Origin: Gossypium raimondii
Taxonomy: Eukaryota; Streptophyta; Magnoliopsida; Malvales; Malvaceae
Length of the DNA: 64,000 nt
Direction: 5' to 3'
Assembly: GCF_025698545.1 (NCBI RefSeq)
Contig: NC_068569.1
Coordinates: 9,610,001 to 9,674,000, forward strand
The notes below the pieces were generated by a model, which was given only the letters and a program-made list of their open reading frames with translations, did no database searches and had not been told where the DNA came from. Each line of letters begins with the position of its first letter. Within the stretch, counting starts at the first letter, position 1. The position numbers and the translations under genes are program-made. Of this stretch, positions 14,607-29,622 are shown piece after piece.

Positions 14607-15678
14607 GGTTGAATTCTGGAATTTCAGTTTCAAAATTGAATGAATTATGAGATTTCCTTTTCTTATTCCATAATAATTAGAATAATTCAAAGAATGGCTC
14701 AAGCGTCGGCAAATGTTTATTTTTATATTATTCAAAAATATCAATTTTTAAAATGTAAGAAAATAAACTTTTACATTTTTTTGGTTTTTTTTTTTTTTCA
14801 TTTGTTCAAAGATCACTTGTACAGTTGTACATCACCAAAGGCAAATGTAAAGGGGAGGGAGGCCTAACCCCCAAAAATGACAATTATAAATTTACCCTTT
14901 GTAAATTATTAAATTATTATAAATTTATTTTAAAGTAAAAAATATATATTTAAATTTTTTTAAAATAATGAAATCATAAACTAAATAATAAAAATATATA
15001 ACTTTAACTTCTCTAAAATTTATAATTTAATTCGCCACTCCACTCCGCTCCACCATTACTGGTCCAAACACCACAAAGATTTCAGCGAAAAAGCATTATA
15101 TTTTAAAATTCCCTCTTGCTGATGATAAAACATGATCCAAAGAAAGCAGTCTTAACTGTGCTACGCGTACCTTGCGATTTACAATAACACAGGAAGAAGA
15201 TAAGGTGAGCATAACGTACACCAAGTTTTAATGATAAGAATAAGACAAAAGCAATACGTACATTTACAATTTTTATATAAATTTCACTGTATTCTTTGTA
15301 TAATGCATTTGTAAATGATGTAATTACTCTTTTTTTCCCGTCTAATAAGCTAATAGTTTCACTTTTTTTCCCCTATAGTAAGGTAAACAGTTACCTTAAT
15401 GGAGGGGAGGGTAACCAAACACCCTGCAGTTTCTTTTAGGCTCTCACCAATTTTTTTGGCAAATATTTTTGAAGTCAAAGAAATTTAAATATTAAATAGA
15501 TAAAATTTTAATTATTGTTATTAAAATCATAATTTGAAGCACAAATAAAAAATATTAGAATGAAATGATTTAATTAATTGTTATTAACATATTTGTGAAG
15601 AAAGAACTCGTCAAAAAAATTTTAATATAAAAAAAATCAAAAAGAAAAGAAAAAGAAGAAAAGAGAACTCATCAAAAT
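14607..15678. other. AT-rich upstream region of the arogenate dehydrogenase
   Basis: Promoter and leader of the arogenate dehydrogenase gene are expected here, reading leftward. I see no gene. The sequence is mostly A/T runs. Confidence 0.4.
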
Positions 15679-15689
15679 AGGGTTTTTTA

Positions 15690-16905
15690 CCCAAATAATA
15701 TTAAAAAAAATACCTAAATGGCATGTTGATTCAAATGGGTGGAGGGTGATAATTTTTAAATTACTAGGTGCACCACTTGATTCAGACACAATCTCGTTAA
15801 AAAAAAAAGGTATAAGGACATGATGCCTATCTGATAGGCGGCACCAGTGACCCCTATTTGATAGGTGGCATTAGTGGTGCCTATTTGATAGGTGACATAC
15901 CTAGTATTTCCCCCCCCCCCACACTCTCCCATCCGGCTCATTTTAAATATTTATCAAAATACCTAAATTTTACATATTGCTTTTAATTACAAAAAAAATC
16001 AAACAGTTTTATCCACATCATATTTTTTGCTATACTACATTAACAAAATAAATATATCTTATAAATTTCAACTCATACTCCAACTCAATAGTCCCATTCA
16101 CAAATTTCATCTCAATGGTTTAATCTTTTACCTACATAAAAACAAAAATTTATATTAAAATAATAAAAATAACATGCCAATTAAAAATATAACAAAAACA
16201 TAACACAAACGATACATAATAAACATGAATATTATTATTATTTTAAAATGATAATAAGTAAAATGTTTTGGTTTAAAATATAATATATATATATATATAA
16301 TAACATGCCACTTAATTATTATCAAAAATATATTTTTTTGTATAAAACCTCAAAAGAAAATTTATTTTAATATTTATAAAAACATAAAATAAAATTTAAA
16401 AACATAAACTCTTATTCTCAATTATAAAATCTTAAAAATTAGAACATATAAACTAATTCCTAATTTATCTCATAAATTTCAAATTCCATATCAATACTCA
16501 TATTTTATCTACATAAAATAAAAAAATATTAAAATAATCAAAATAACATGTTAAATGAATTTCATAAAAATAAATCTAATCAACCTAAAACAAACATAAC
16601 AAATAAATTACATAAAAATAAAATATTATTTGCACATAACATAAATAGACTTTTTACTTCAATAAACATTAAAATAAATTATTAATAAATAAAATATAAA
16701 ATAAATACAAACATACATTAATAGCTCTTTTTAGGCAAATAATACCCATCAAATAGACACCACACACCCGTAAATTTTTTTTAACAAAATTGTGTCAAAA
16801 TCAAAGTGGTGCCGCGTACATACCACCTTTCACCCATTTGAATGTACCATTTTGATACATAATTCTTGCAACATACCATTTTAAGTTTTTTTTTTTTAAT
16901 ATCAA
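15690..16905. mobile_element. Nonautonomous inverted-repeat element, about 1.2 kb, family unknown
   Basis: The left arm (about 15690-15840) contains ACCTAAATGGCATGTTG, TTCAAATGGGTG, GCACCACTTGATT, GACACAAT and the word CTATCTGATAGG. The reverse complement of about 16735-16905 shows the same order: AAAATGGTATGTTG, TTCAAATGGGTG, GCACCACTTTGATT, GACACAATTTTGTT, then TCTATTTGATGGG. The arms are therefore long degenerate terminal inverted repeats around an AT-rich core with no coding capacity. No clear target duplication was identified. Confidence 0.6.
15826..15906 (+). repeat. Three copies of a 27-bp tandem repeat
   Basis: CCTATCTGATAGGCGGCA, CCTATTTGATAGGTGGCA and CCTATTTGATAGGTGACA begin at 15826, 15853 and 15880, an exact 27-base period. 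The CCTATYTGATAGG core is nearly palindromic. The array sits at the inner edge of the left arm of the inverted-repeat element. Confidence 0.85.
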
Positions 16906-17231
16906 AATATCATTAAGGTTAAATGCTGGAAAAGATTTTTTGCGAGTACAAAATTTCAAAATTAAGCAAGCTGTTCTAGAACTGGAAAAGTAAGATATCC
17001 CACCTTGACTCGTCCACGATAACAATGATCGTTTTCGGTGATCGACCTAACCTATATCTCAGTTATCATCGATATCAACCTATCAAAAATAGCAATGACT
17101 AAAGCTAAGCTTCGCTAACTATGAGAGTTTGGACGGATACAGAAACTTAATGGGTGAACAGGAACAACACTCTTACATAGGGCCTGTAACTAACAAGTCA
17201 CCCTACCTACTGCTGCTTCCGCCCATCCCCT

Positions 17232-20200
17232 CTAAAAGATCTTGAAAAGCAAGCCACCGTGAGTGGCAAAGAAGGGAGCAAATACGAGTGACTCGACTGC
17301 CATAAGCTTGATCAGGATGTTGAGTGAAGGGCCAGAGGTATCCTTGAGTGGATCACCAACCGTGTCACCAATGACAGCTGCCTTGTGAGGATCCGATCCT
17401 TTTGGACCCAGGGTCCTCGCGTGCTCTGAGGCACCAGCCTAACAATCAAAATATAAGGATCACTCATAAGATATTCTGAGGGCACGATGAAAGTGGCATA
17501 ACAAATAAGCCAGTAAACAAGTCAGAAAAAAATTCGTCTTGAATTTTCTCATTAACTATTTACCTCAATGTACTTCTTGGCATTATCCCATGCACCACCA
17601 GTGTTGGAAGCAGATATTGCAATCTGTCAAAGAACAAAGCCAAGTAACAGTAATCAATGCATTTTTTAAGTTCACCCACTTTTCCAAACAAACTCCATCA
17701 TGCTTTCACGAGTAGTTTAAATTGGGGCAAAAAGATACAGATTAGCTTATGTCATGGGGCTAGACCATCCGCGGCCCATAACACTTACAGCTAGCATAAG
17801 TATAGTTCACAAATAAACCAAAAATAAAAAAACACTGAATGTTGTCAGAAAAACTAATCTTGTTTCCCAACTTTACCTGAACACCAGAAACAAGGGCACC
17901 AGCAAGGACACCGGCAAGAGTCTCAACACCAAAGAAAGTTCCAACGATTAGGGGAGTAAGCATAACAAGGGCACCAGGAGGAATCATCTCCTTGATAGAG
18001 GCATCAGTTGAGATTTTGACACAGGTAGCATAATCAGGCTTGGCACGACCCTCCATGAGACCAGGGATGGTGTTGAACTGCCTGCGAACCTCCTCAACCA
18101 TCTTTAAAGCTGCACTCCCCACGCTTTTCATGGTCATAGCAGAGAACCAGTAGGGAAGCATGGCACCAACTATTAAACCAATGAAAACCTTCGGGGTCAA
18201 GACATCAACAGTAGAGATAGCTGCACGGCTCACAAAGGCACCAAATAGAGCCAATGACACCAATGCTGCTGACCCAATGGCAAATCCCTGGAAACATATA
18301 GAGAATTGTATATCACATATGCAATCAATAATTAGGAATTTCAGCCTGAAAAGAAGTTTAAAGAGAACTTTGGCATTGTAAAAAAGATAATTAACTCAGA
18401 AAATAAGAATGCCATACATAAACGACCACAGCGCAGTATGATAGACAGTAGCTCAAAGTGTTTTAGATAGGTTACCGAATGGAAATCAAAGACTCAAATC
18501 AATTTTGGGGGTTTCATAAAGAGATCAAATTCACACATGTTTCAGGAAGCAGAAACAAAATAATAGCAGAGTTACAGCTTTCCCATGCATCATTTATGCT
18601 ATACCATGATTAAAGCAACTACAATATCCTAACAACGGTCTCTAGGAAAAGAATTAAATACCGCACCTTTCCAATGGCAGCTGTAGTGTTTCCAGCAGCA
18701 TCTAGTGCATCAGTTCTCTCACGAATGTGATGGCTCATGCCAGCCATCTCAGCAATGCCTCCAGCATTGTCACTGATGGGACCATAAGCATCAATGGCCA
18801 ACCCAGTTGCAATGGTGCTTAACATTCCAAGGGCAGCAACTGCAATCCCATACATGGCAGCAAAGCTAAAACTAACAAAAATGCTGATCGCAATGGCAAA
18901 AATTGGGATGATCACAGATTTGTATCCTAAAGCAAGGCCAAATATAACATTGGTAGCTGCTCCTGTCCTGCAGGAATCGGCAACATCCTGCACGGGACTA
19001 GAAACACAGGAAATGATTGATCAGGATATAAAATCTGAAGCAACATTGCAATAGATGATAAGTCAAAAGACTGTTTCCAGTACCTGTAAGCATTACTGGT
19101 GTAGTACTCAGTAACAAAACCAATAATAAGTCCAGCCCAGAGACCAACACCAACGCACAAAAATAGTTGCCTGCAAATAAAAAATTTTCATTTTAGTGGT
19201 TGCAAGTATCATGAGCAAGGAAAGCTCAAGTGTGAAACAAGATACTAGGCAAGACATGCTTCTTGCCACCTGCTTCAGGTCTTTATGAAGTTCATAGTAA
19301 TATTCATGTTACTAAAACACAACAAATCGGGGCAATTTTCTCAAGATATGTTGATCTTAAGACACTAATTAAACCAGGATAAACTAAGTGGTAACTCACC
19401 TATCAGAGTTTTGAGGAGTTAAAGGTCCTAACCTTTCCTAATCTCACAAAATTAGGAGCATCACTGAGTTATAGCATGCACCCAGGTGGAAAATCCAGAA
19501 ACCACTGTTTTATAACATGCTTACTATGCAACAATCATGTAATCTTACCAGTTCTTAACAACTTTCTGATCCCCAAAATTGTAAATGGTGAAGGACGATG
19601 GCACACCAACCCAAGTAACAATTGCAATCCCCACAGTCATAAGAACAGTAGATATAATAAGCTGCTTCTTCAAAGCTGGTTCAATTTCTTTGACAGCCTT
19701 GATTTCGAAGAAATCCGTAGCAAATAGGGTTGTGATCAAACAGACAAGAATACCAACAGAACTAATGAGCAGAGGATACAACATGGCAGTGAACTCGTGG
19801 TTTATTCCAAAAGAGGATATAGAAGCAACAACAAGAGCAGCACAGGAAGATTCAGCATATGAGCCAAATAGATCAGAACCCATACCAGCAATATCCCCAA
19901 CATTATCGCCAACATTGTCGGCAATGACCTGAGTTATAAAACAAATTTAAATCATATAAGGTTCTAGAAGCGAATTAATTGCCTCTAAACAGAGGTTGAC
20001 AAGCATATAATAAAGATGGAATAACCATATCACACAAGAATAATTTGGCTTACAGCTGGGTTTCTTGGGTCATCCTCTGGAATGTTCCTTTCAACCTTTC
20101 CTACAAGATCAGCACCGACATCAGCAGCCTTTGTATAGATACCACCACCAACTCTTCCAAACAGTGCCATAGAGGATCCCCCAAGACCATAACCAGTAAT

Positions 20201-22566
20201 AGCCTCAAAAAGGCCTTCCCAGTCATCACCGTAGTACAGCTTGAATAGATTGATGGCAACGAAAAGCACCAACAAGCCATTGGCAGCGAGGAGAAAACCC
20301 ATTACCGCGCCAGATCTAAATGCAACAATAAAAGCCTTTCCAACACCCTTTCTTGCTTCTAAGGTTGTTCTTGCATTGGCATATGTAGCAATTTTCATCC
20401 CAAGGAACCCAGAAAGAACAGAGGTGATAGCACCAAGCAAGAAGGATATGGTACTGAAGATAGCAGTGGCAAGAGCTGGTTTGCACGTCTTCTCCTTATC
20501 ATAGGTGCAAGGCTGGCTCTTTGAGCTGAAGCCCTCAACAGAACCCAGGAAAAGGAATATCAAGATAGCAAAAGCAACCATGAAGATGCCGACATACTGA
20601 TATTCAGTGAAAAGAAAGGATGTTGCACCTGTTACACCATGCATCAATAGATTAATATAGATAATCATCAGTCACAAACAAGGGACTGTCAATAGTTCAT
20701 GATATCAATTAAAGTGTTATTGATTACATATAAAAGAAAAGAGGACAAGATGACATTTTCATTCTTCCCTTCAATTAATAGGCAGGTTATAATTGTCCAT
20801 TGAATCTTAACTCGATTGGCATGGACATTGTTGCCAATGCAGGAAGACATGAGTTTGAGTGCGCTGAAGCACATTATCCTCCTATTTATGAGTTGGGAAA
20901 AAGCTATGCTTAATTCTACGCATTGTATCAAAAAGAGCATATATAATCAGAACTTATGATAAGATTATTAAAAAAACAAAAAATAAATAAATAGGTTATG
21001 ATTAACTCAATAAATTATAGAGACAAATTTTAAGATATGGTATTTTTTGTTATTATTATCTTGAAATATATTAATGTAATTCGACAAGACAATATGATAT
21101 AGTTTTATTGTTATTTTACATATATTAATTACAAAATACAGTATTTTTTTATTATTGTTAATACGATTAAAACATAACTATTTGTTATTTTTGCTAGCGA
21201 GAGCCATATACTATTTATAATAATAAATTAATACTAGAGGAATAAACTAAAACTTCATTTATTATTTTCAAGCCATTGGATGAAAATATAACTATATATT
21301 TGGTTACTAACTACAAAAACGAACGCTTATATTAGGTCTGGCAGAACACATAAGATAATAACAGTTTTTGTTTCTATTATTATATTATTGAACCATTGAA
21401 CCCGAACTATTCAGAAAACAATTATTTCGCAAACAAAATTTAACCCTTCCCAAAAGTGATAATAAATAAGAGATGCATATGATACGTTCATAAGACACGG
21501 CAACAGTTTCCAAAAATAAAACAAAACCCAAACCAATAAAAAGTTTAATCTTAATCAGATTAGTATCACTATCTTTTTAGTTACATAACTATAAAACAAC
21601 CATCAATATTCTATGCTGATATTTTATTCTCAATTATTGTTTCAAGATATATGTGCATATATGAAAATGAGCAACGTGGGGAACACGTGCCGAGCGCATT
21701 AATAAAGCCAAATAATTTATTTTAGATAAGACAATATATCACGACTACTAATAATGATAACACCAACAAAGATAGAGCCTGTCCCAGTTATGACACCATA
21801 CCAATTTACCAAATTAAATCTAATCAAAATCTAATCTGAGGATCAGATTAGAAAAATATGAATAAGTACAAAGTAACATTGGGAGATTTTTTATAAAACA
21901 TAATTTTGGTTAAGAACTATTCAACTAAATTTTATAGTTATAAACCCTATCATTAAAGAGAATTCACAATCTGAGATGATTAATTAGAGATAAGTTTAAT
22001 AATATTTAAAAAAAAAACGAGAACTTACAAGGTAACTTTTTTTTTAAGTTCAAAACCGCTTTCGAATGCCGCCTTGCAAGGTTGCAATAGTGAAATAATT
22101 TTTAACCAAATTACAGATTAAAATTTTTGAACAGAAACAATGAAGTTGAGCGTTAAGATTACTAATTTCATTTCCACTTTAAATACACCAAGGTTACCTG
22201 GTAATTCTTGCGGCTCAACTTAAGTCCACGAAATGAAATCATTACTCAAAAATAATATTACGAAAATAAATAAGAAAAAAAAGGCCAGATCTAACATCAA
22301 AATCCAAAGATTTCACCTTCGGAGATAGCGCTTTGAATTTCAGCGCACTTGGTGACGACGCTGGGGTCATTAAGTCCTTCCTCTTCCTCAATCAAGTAAT
22401 CACTGTAACCGTTCTTGTTGCTATTCCCCGATGCATGCCGCTCCGGGTTAAGCTTCACGCGCGACACCAACAGCCACTGCACCAACGAGAAAGCAATTCC
22501 AATCACGGCGCACACTGGCACCACGATTTCCGTCGCAAACTCCGACAACAAAACCGCTCCCATCAT
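17232..22566 (-). CDS. Vacuolar H+-translocating inorganic pyrophosphatase, type I (AVP1-like)
   Basis: Tonoplast proton pump that hydrolyses pyrophosphate to acidify the vacuole. Eight exons on the minus strand: 22317-22566, 20054-20628, 19549-19928, 19084-19170, 18667-18997, 17877-18287, 17564-17623 and 17232-17438. They total 2301 bases, 766 aa, the normal length of this about 16-helix membrane protein. Visible signatures are the first helix [33 protein letters not shown], the substrate loop [20 protein letters not shown] continuing into [44 protein letters not shown], and the C-terminal [25 protein letters not shown] has Ala where K+-independent type II enzymes have Lys, so this is a K+-dependent type I enzyme. 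Two ATGs are adjacent at the start; the second (22561-22563) matches the usual family start MGA. Intron 1 is about 1.7 kb. The gene looks intact. Confidence 0.97.
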
Positions 22567-25500
22567 TGACAACGCTACAGTCCTCCCGCCTTGAGACAGA
22601 TAAGAGTGGGAGATAAACAGAGAAATGGAGTGGAGCCTCTTTTATATAGGGTTCCGGTAAAATTATACGAGAAAAATATAGGATATTGGCTAACTCCGAG
22701 AGAGGAATCCCCTGCAAACGAGTCTATTATGATATTTTGTTTTTAACCTCTAAATTAATTGATTATATTTATCAGCAGATGATTTACTGAATATGATGGA
22801 GGGAGGATGATAGGGAGTCTGGGGGCGGATCTATCAGGAATCAATCACTTTAGCGCGTACTTTCGATGCATCCTTGTCCGAATCAACTTTATTTTATTTA
22901 TTTTAGGATAAAATATTCGATGTTAGGTAAAAAATAAAATAAGATAAATATAAGTACTCTCCAAAATAATTTGAGAGATTTGGGTTTAAGAAACAAACTG
23001 GAGGAGGTAAACTTAAAATTATTCCATTTGAGAATTTAAATAGTCAAAATTGAGATGATGTGATGTGAGAGTGTATTTGTTCATGGTGAATAATATTTTT
23101 AATTGATCTATATTAGGTGAAGGCTACAAAGTTGTCGAAAAGCCCGGAGACGAACTCCAGATAAAATTAATGAAACAGTGTGTTTATTTGGAATCATAGG
23201 TGACTCAAAATCTTATCCATTCGTTCCAGTTTAAAATGGTGGTAACCATTTTGTGTATCAATAACTCCTTCAAGCTTCATTGGCTTTAATGAAAAGTAGC
23301 AGAATACGACACCACTAGAAGAATTGCTCATGGGAACTATTCTACGAACAATATTCTTTTCAATTTTTACGTTTGTTTCATAAAAAGATCCATTGAAAGC
23401 AATACAATTTTATTTTTTTTGGGAAAATTAACTTTTCCTTTTTAAAACTGGCAAGCTCCTAACTTGATTTTTATAAGGACATTAACTTAGAATAAATCAA
23501 TTTTATTATTTTAGTTTTAATTTTAAATTTTGAAAATACTGAAATATTGACTTCAAATATTATTAAATATGCACATTTATATTTAATTCTTATAATAAAT
23601 TATCATTATAATTAATATAATTTATTATTTTAATAAAACCATCTAATATTATAGTTTTATTTTAATAATACATTTTAATATTAATCATTTAAATTTTAAA
23701 TATTTTTTGAAAAATATTTTATATTAATATTTTAATAATAAACATAAATATTTTATAATATAAATACAAGTATTTACTTAAATTCTACTTAGCTCAATTT
23801 TCATGTGCCATTATTCAAGTAAATCTTGATGATGTCGACATGTGATAGAATTTAAATCCAAAATAATTTGAAAGAGAACCACACACATAACATTCGTATA
23901 CATGAGACTCAAACCTAGACCACATTGGTCGTAAGGCTTCAATCTTCCCAACAAATCAATACATCATTAACAATATTAGTTATTGCTAAATAAATATAAA
24001 ATATTATAAGTACCTTTTTTGTGAAAGGATATGTTTTTATAACGCTTTTATAATAAATATAATGTATACTGTGTTTATTTTATGGAAAACAAGTTTCAAA
24101 ATTAATCTCAAAAATTTTATTAAACAATGAAAATATTTGATGTAAAAGCATCCAAACACTAAAAAATTTAACAAATTGTCAACTATTTAGAAATTTGTTA
24201 TTCTAAAATTTATTCATTAAAACGAATATAATCTAAATTGAATTATTCAAATATAAAATATTTGAACTTAAAATAAATTGAAAAGAGTGTCGAAAATTTT
24301 TAAATTTAATCCGATATAATCTTCCCAACGAATAAATCTAGTCTCAAAACTCAATGAATATGCTAATAAGGCCTCAAAATTCCGAAATTATAAATTATTA
24401 AATATTCATGATCGAATCTCGCTGTACTTAATTATTAAGTATGAGTTTCCAGTCTCATTTTGTGTAACTTTAATAAGTGAGTTTTATGCAATTATATCCC
24501 CATTTTCCGTCATTGATGGAAAAAAAAGAGTTAAATTACAAGTTATAAAACAATTCATTGTTACATCTAAAATACATTATTTTCTCTCTTTTTTTAATAA
24601 TTAATTGCATTTTTTAAAATCAGTATCATTTTATCCAGGTTTATGGTTATTTTATTGGTTACCATTTCACTGAAGTGGTGGGGGTTGTAGATTGGATGCA
24701 TAGCAACAACTCAGCAAAATGGCTTGGCTTTTCTCTTCTTTTTTTTCCCTTTAATTGGAATGGAACGGCTGCAGAGGGGAACGCGAGTTGGATGGCGTGC
24801 AAGCCATCGCTATCGGATAATAATATTTCTTGTTTCTTTCATTTTATTTTAATAAAGAATAAATATCCTTTTTATTATTTGGAAATACAGTGGACACATT
24901 TAATATACAAAAAAAAAAGACTTTAATATAATACTTACTGACATATTTGTTTGTTTCTTTTTAAAGGACGAAAAACATGGTTGGTTGCCCTCATGAATTA
25001 TGAACAAATGTAGCTTGGTTGTATTTTCGCGTTTTTATAATTATTTGGCATTCCCATTAATTCATCTAAATTGATTTGTATAGTAGGGTTTATCTTCAAA
25101 TAGGAATACATGACCGCAGGATTTAACTTTTTAAGACTAGGGCTTTGCCAAATACCAAAAACCGTGCGGATGTAAAATATGGTATATTGTTTCTCTCGAT
25201 GCAGTGCTTGCTTGTCATAACGCTATCCTATCCATCTCGCAACCCAATGTTGCAGCTGTCATTTTTATCTTTATTGGGTCAAGTTGGAAAACAACAATTA
25301 AAATACCATTTTTTATATATTATTCAGCTAATTCAATCACGTACTTTAAAATTTTATTATATATTTAATTCGGTTAAATACATTTTATATATTATTTTAT
25401 AAATGTTATTTTGGATTGTGAACTTTAACTTTTTTGTGTAATATTAATTTATAGTTTCAATAAATACAATTGTATAAAAGTTAAAATTTTATATTAAAAA

Positions 25501-28500
25501 TATCTTAAACAGTGGGAAAATTAGGGGCTAACAGCTTGGCTCCTTAAAATTAAAAATTTTCATATAGTTAATTTAAAATTTTTAATAAAAGTAAAATTAC
25601 ACTTTGGCCTCTTAGAATATAAAAAATTGATTTAACCCTTTAAAATTATAAAGATATCGTATTAAAATAGTGAAATTATATTTTCTATCGTAAAAATATA
25701 ATTTAATTTCAATCCCTAAAAGAATTTCTAATTTCGTCCCTGGTCTTAAATTGACTTTAATTTGATATTATAATATTGTGACGAAGAAACATTTTTATTA
25801 AATTATTTAAATATGATTTTGAAAAAGAACTTGTATTTTATACAAAAGCCTGTACTTTTTAGACATAAAATAAAAAACATGCATTATTAGGTACAAATGA
25901 TTAATTTCTATTATTGCTCATGTTAGAATTAAGTTATCATTATCTTGGGTGGTTAAAACCTTTTTATAGGCAGGTTGATTTATTTCCTCGTAAATGAACG
26001 GGATTTATGTAAATTGATGAGATGATTAATCAATCATTTTACATTATATTACCCTTTAATATTTTTCATGCTATATTAAAAATTACTAATGATTTTTCTT
26101 TTTTTTTTTTGTATTTCTAATTATTATTCGAGTAATAAACTGTAAATATTTTCGACAAGTGGAATTGATTAATCATATAGCATTTATTCTTATAAAAGGC
26201 CGTTTTACATTTTTGACAATAACAATAACATGTTTTTATACGATAAAAGTTATCTCATCCATAATTATTGAATTTTTAAGATATCATAAATATAAATAAA
26301 ATTAATAGAAAATACATATACTTAAAAAGTATTTTTTTAAATAGTCTTGAAAATAATGAAAATCTCAGCATCTCTATATTAAAATGTATTATTTTAAATA
26401 TATGTTTTAACTTTATAATTTTTTTCACTAATTACATAAAATTTTATTACCTATTTGGATAGTTTTGATTTTTTCACTTTATTTTTTTTATTCCCAATGT
26501 TTATTTTTATCCATTCTAATATTTATTTTCTCTCAAATTTTATTGTAATTATTTTGATTCTCAAAATTTACTATTTTTTATTCTCAAATCAAGACATTTG
26601 AGTTATTAATACAACACAAACTCTATAAACATATACTAATACGTTAATATTTAAAGAGGTTTGAAACCAACTTATTAGGAGAAAAAAAGTGGATTTGATG
26701 TGGTGTTTATGGAAATATATGGCAACAAATGAAAGAAATTCGATTCAATAACAAATACTCAACAAGATTGTACAGTCCTAAATCAAAAGACATTTTATTT
26801 ACGGTGATCAATTCCGCACCGATTTTGATTGTTTTAGTCATATTGTTTTAATATTAAAATAAGATATCAAATGAATTTTTTGCATTGGTAAAAATTTTAT
26901 TTCGCACCGATCAATTCGATCATACTTGATGGAATATGTAATATTAAAAGATATTATTTTTATAGTTTGCTTTATTTGAAAATTTGAAATGTTAACACTT
27001 GCTCAACCAATAAAAAACCTATACTTAATTGGATAAACTTTAAAATTCAAACTATAAAACTAAAATATAATAAAATAAACTCACTCACCCTTTTACCTTC
27101 TTGTATCACAAGAGGAAAAGAATTTGAATGCCTAAATCCTTAATATTTCACCCTCTGGCTTAATTTTAAACATCTCTTTCAACCTTTGATATGTATGTTA
27201 ATATTGAATGGGCAAATGTTGTGGATTATATTGTTGTTTAATACATGATATTTTTCTTCTTCTTAAATTTGGATTTATTGGCTGATAGATTTTTATTTTG
27301 GATTTTATTGATTAGTATTTTATATAATTAATAAACATATTTATATTTAATTTGTATTTAATATCATTCATTTAATATTTTAAATTATTAAAATATGCAT
27401 ATATTAATTTTGAAAAATCGATAAATTCATAATTATAAGTTGAAATAAATCAATATCGGTACATACCAATTCCAATAGAAAAGTGGCGTGCTCATCAATG
27501 CAATACTGAGTAGCCTGCAAATATAGGAGAGCTAATTTCCAATCTAAAAATCAGTCATTCATTAAACACACCCATTTCAATTGGAAAGCTCTGAAAATGG
27601 CCCAGAGTTACCAACCGCACAAACTTCTCAAACTTGGTCTTAGAAAAATAATCGTCCATTGCCGATGTTTTTTAAATGGGATCGGTGATCAAATCAGTGA
27701 GGTCATTGATTCACCAATTTGACCGATTCAATTAGTCTGATTAAAAATTAATAAAAAATCCCTCTTTAAATAAATTCTCTCGATCTGATCTAATTCAAAT
27801 AACATTATCCACCACCGGAAGAAAAAACATTTTAATTTGTAAGCATATAAAATAAACATCTAAATGGGCTTAAATTATTTATTCACAAATAAAAAATAAA
27901 TTTGTATAAAATACTAGACTCCTATTTCAAAGTAAATTTATCCATCTTCATCTCCTCCTCTAGGATGATTGGATTAGGACAGAAACTTCATCCATGGTCG
28001 AGCCTACCACATATGTAGCAGAACAAAGTAAACTGCTTATATTGATATCGCGCATAGACTGGTTTCCGCAGACAACACAATATTTTTCCTTCTCCTCAAT
28101 GGAGCGCGAATGTCTACTCAAACCCGGACATACACAAAATTACGAGCACCACTTGAAATTGACTTCGCATCATAATCAACAAAATTACGAGCACCAATTG
28201 CGCATATTTCAGAAATCATGCGACAAATCATGAATTTAAATCCAAAAATATGTGAAGTATAGAGAAATTTAAAATCTATTTATTTTGTGAACGATAAAAA
28301 ATCAATAAATGATTATTAAAAGTTTAAAGAGCTTCGTCAATAATCCTATCCAAATCCATCTCATACTAGAATAGAAAGGGGTACCACTTTTCCCCAAAAT
28401 CAATAATAAACACCTCTGTGGATGCCACAAATTGGTCACGTTTGTAGTAAAAAAGCAACCCACCAAGTAAAAACTTGTCAATATCTTCTATCAGATCCCC

Positions 28501-29480
28501 GAGATCCAAGGCTTAAGATATTAAATGTTTAAGTTCAAGTTTCATTATGTTCATTAATGCAAGTGAGGATTCTCAATTTATTTGTGTATCATAATAATTT
28601 GATTCTAATCGTAATTATATGAATATAGTGATTGTATTTATAATCAAACTCATCAAATTAAATAAATACTTCGATTTTTAAATAAATCTAAATAAAATAT
28701 CAAAGCAAATTAAACTATTTATAATTATTTTGTATTTTTACTCAACCATTACACAATTAAGCAGATGAAGTAAATACTTCAAATTCGTCACTCCCAATCC
28801 TAAAGCGTTTGATATGATATAGTTACTTTCCTAGAACTTAGGATTTTATTCAATACCTTCCAATATATATTAAACATTGCAAAATAATTTTCTTGACAAT
28901 CACATTCAAGTGAATCACATTTCAAAGAATTACATTCCATTAGAATCATAACATGGGAAAGTACCAAATGCTACCTAATTGTCTACTTTAATCAATTACC
29001 AACATTTTTCATAAATATCCAAAGATTTGAAGGACCTCTCTGAAAGAAGAACGATAAAGGCAGGCCCTTATAAAATTAATAAAGCATTAGGGTCTTTGAA
29101 AAAGCAATTATACCTAATGAAGTCTTTATCGACATAAAAACAAAATCCTTATGTTCTCCATTGATCTCGTTAGGAAAAAGGGTTGAACTAATTTTTCTTC
29201 ACTCTGTTCTCAAGACTTTGAAAGATCAGTTCTTGAATCAATTCTTATGGTAATCCTCTCTTTTTTTTTTATGAATTTTTCTAAGTTTTTTAAAGGTTTT
29301 TGAGCTGAACTAGACTGTCATCTATGCTTTGAATAAGATCAACTCATTTACTTCTTTCTCTCTAATTTTGGGTTATTCTGGCTTTGATCTTAATTAAGAA
29401 TTCAAGTTTAAATATCACCCTGTTTTTTAATTAATTTGAACTTCTCTTTGCAAAGGGTACCTACACTGAGTTATTGCTCT
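22567..29480. other. Long AT-rich intergenic region, no gene seen
   Basis: Nearly 7 kb between the divergently transcribed pyrophosphatase and FAR1-related genes; both promoters must lie here. CT-rich leader-like sequence lies next to the pyrophosphatase start. Short open frames at 24675-24926, 25145-25402 and 27994-28233 have no recognisable domain and A/T-driven composition. Small tRNA-like remnants (B-box-like words such as AGGTTTGAGTCTC on the minus strand near 23905-23920) suggest old SINE fragments. GACCGATTCAATTAG-type dispersed words occur near 27720. Confidence 0.4.
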
Positions 29481-29622
29481 TTACATCGCATCTCTTAGTT
29501 TCATTGTTAATGGAGGATTTCAAAAGCATAAAGTAATCGTTAAAATAGATGGCGAAGTATTTGAAAGAAAAGGAAAAATTGCTACTGGGCTTAATCTCAT
29601 TATTCCGTGTTTTTATGCCTAG

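Noticed and set aside
22316-22572. Pyrophosphatase start upstream of the paired ATGs
   Set aside because: The frame continues upstream only through non-ATG codons; the family N-terminus MGA fits the second ATG, so the upstream extension is leader.
24675-28233. Three short open frames in the 22.6-29.4 kb gap
   Set aside because: They are isolated, short and low-complexity, with no domain or exon structure.
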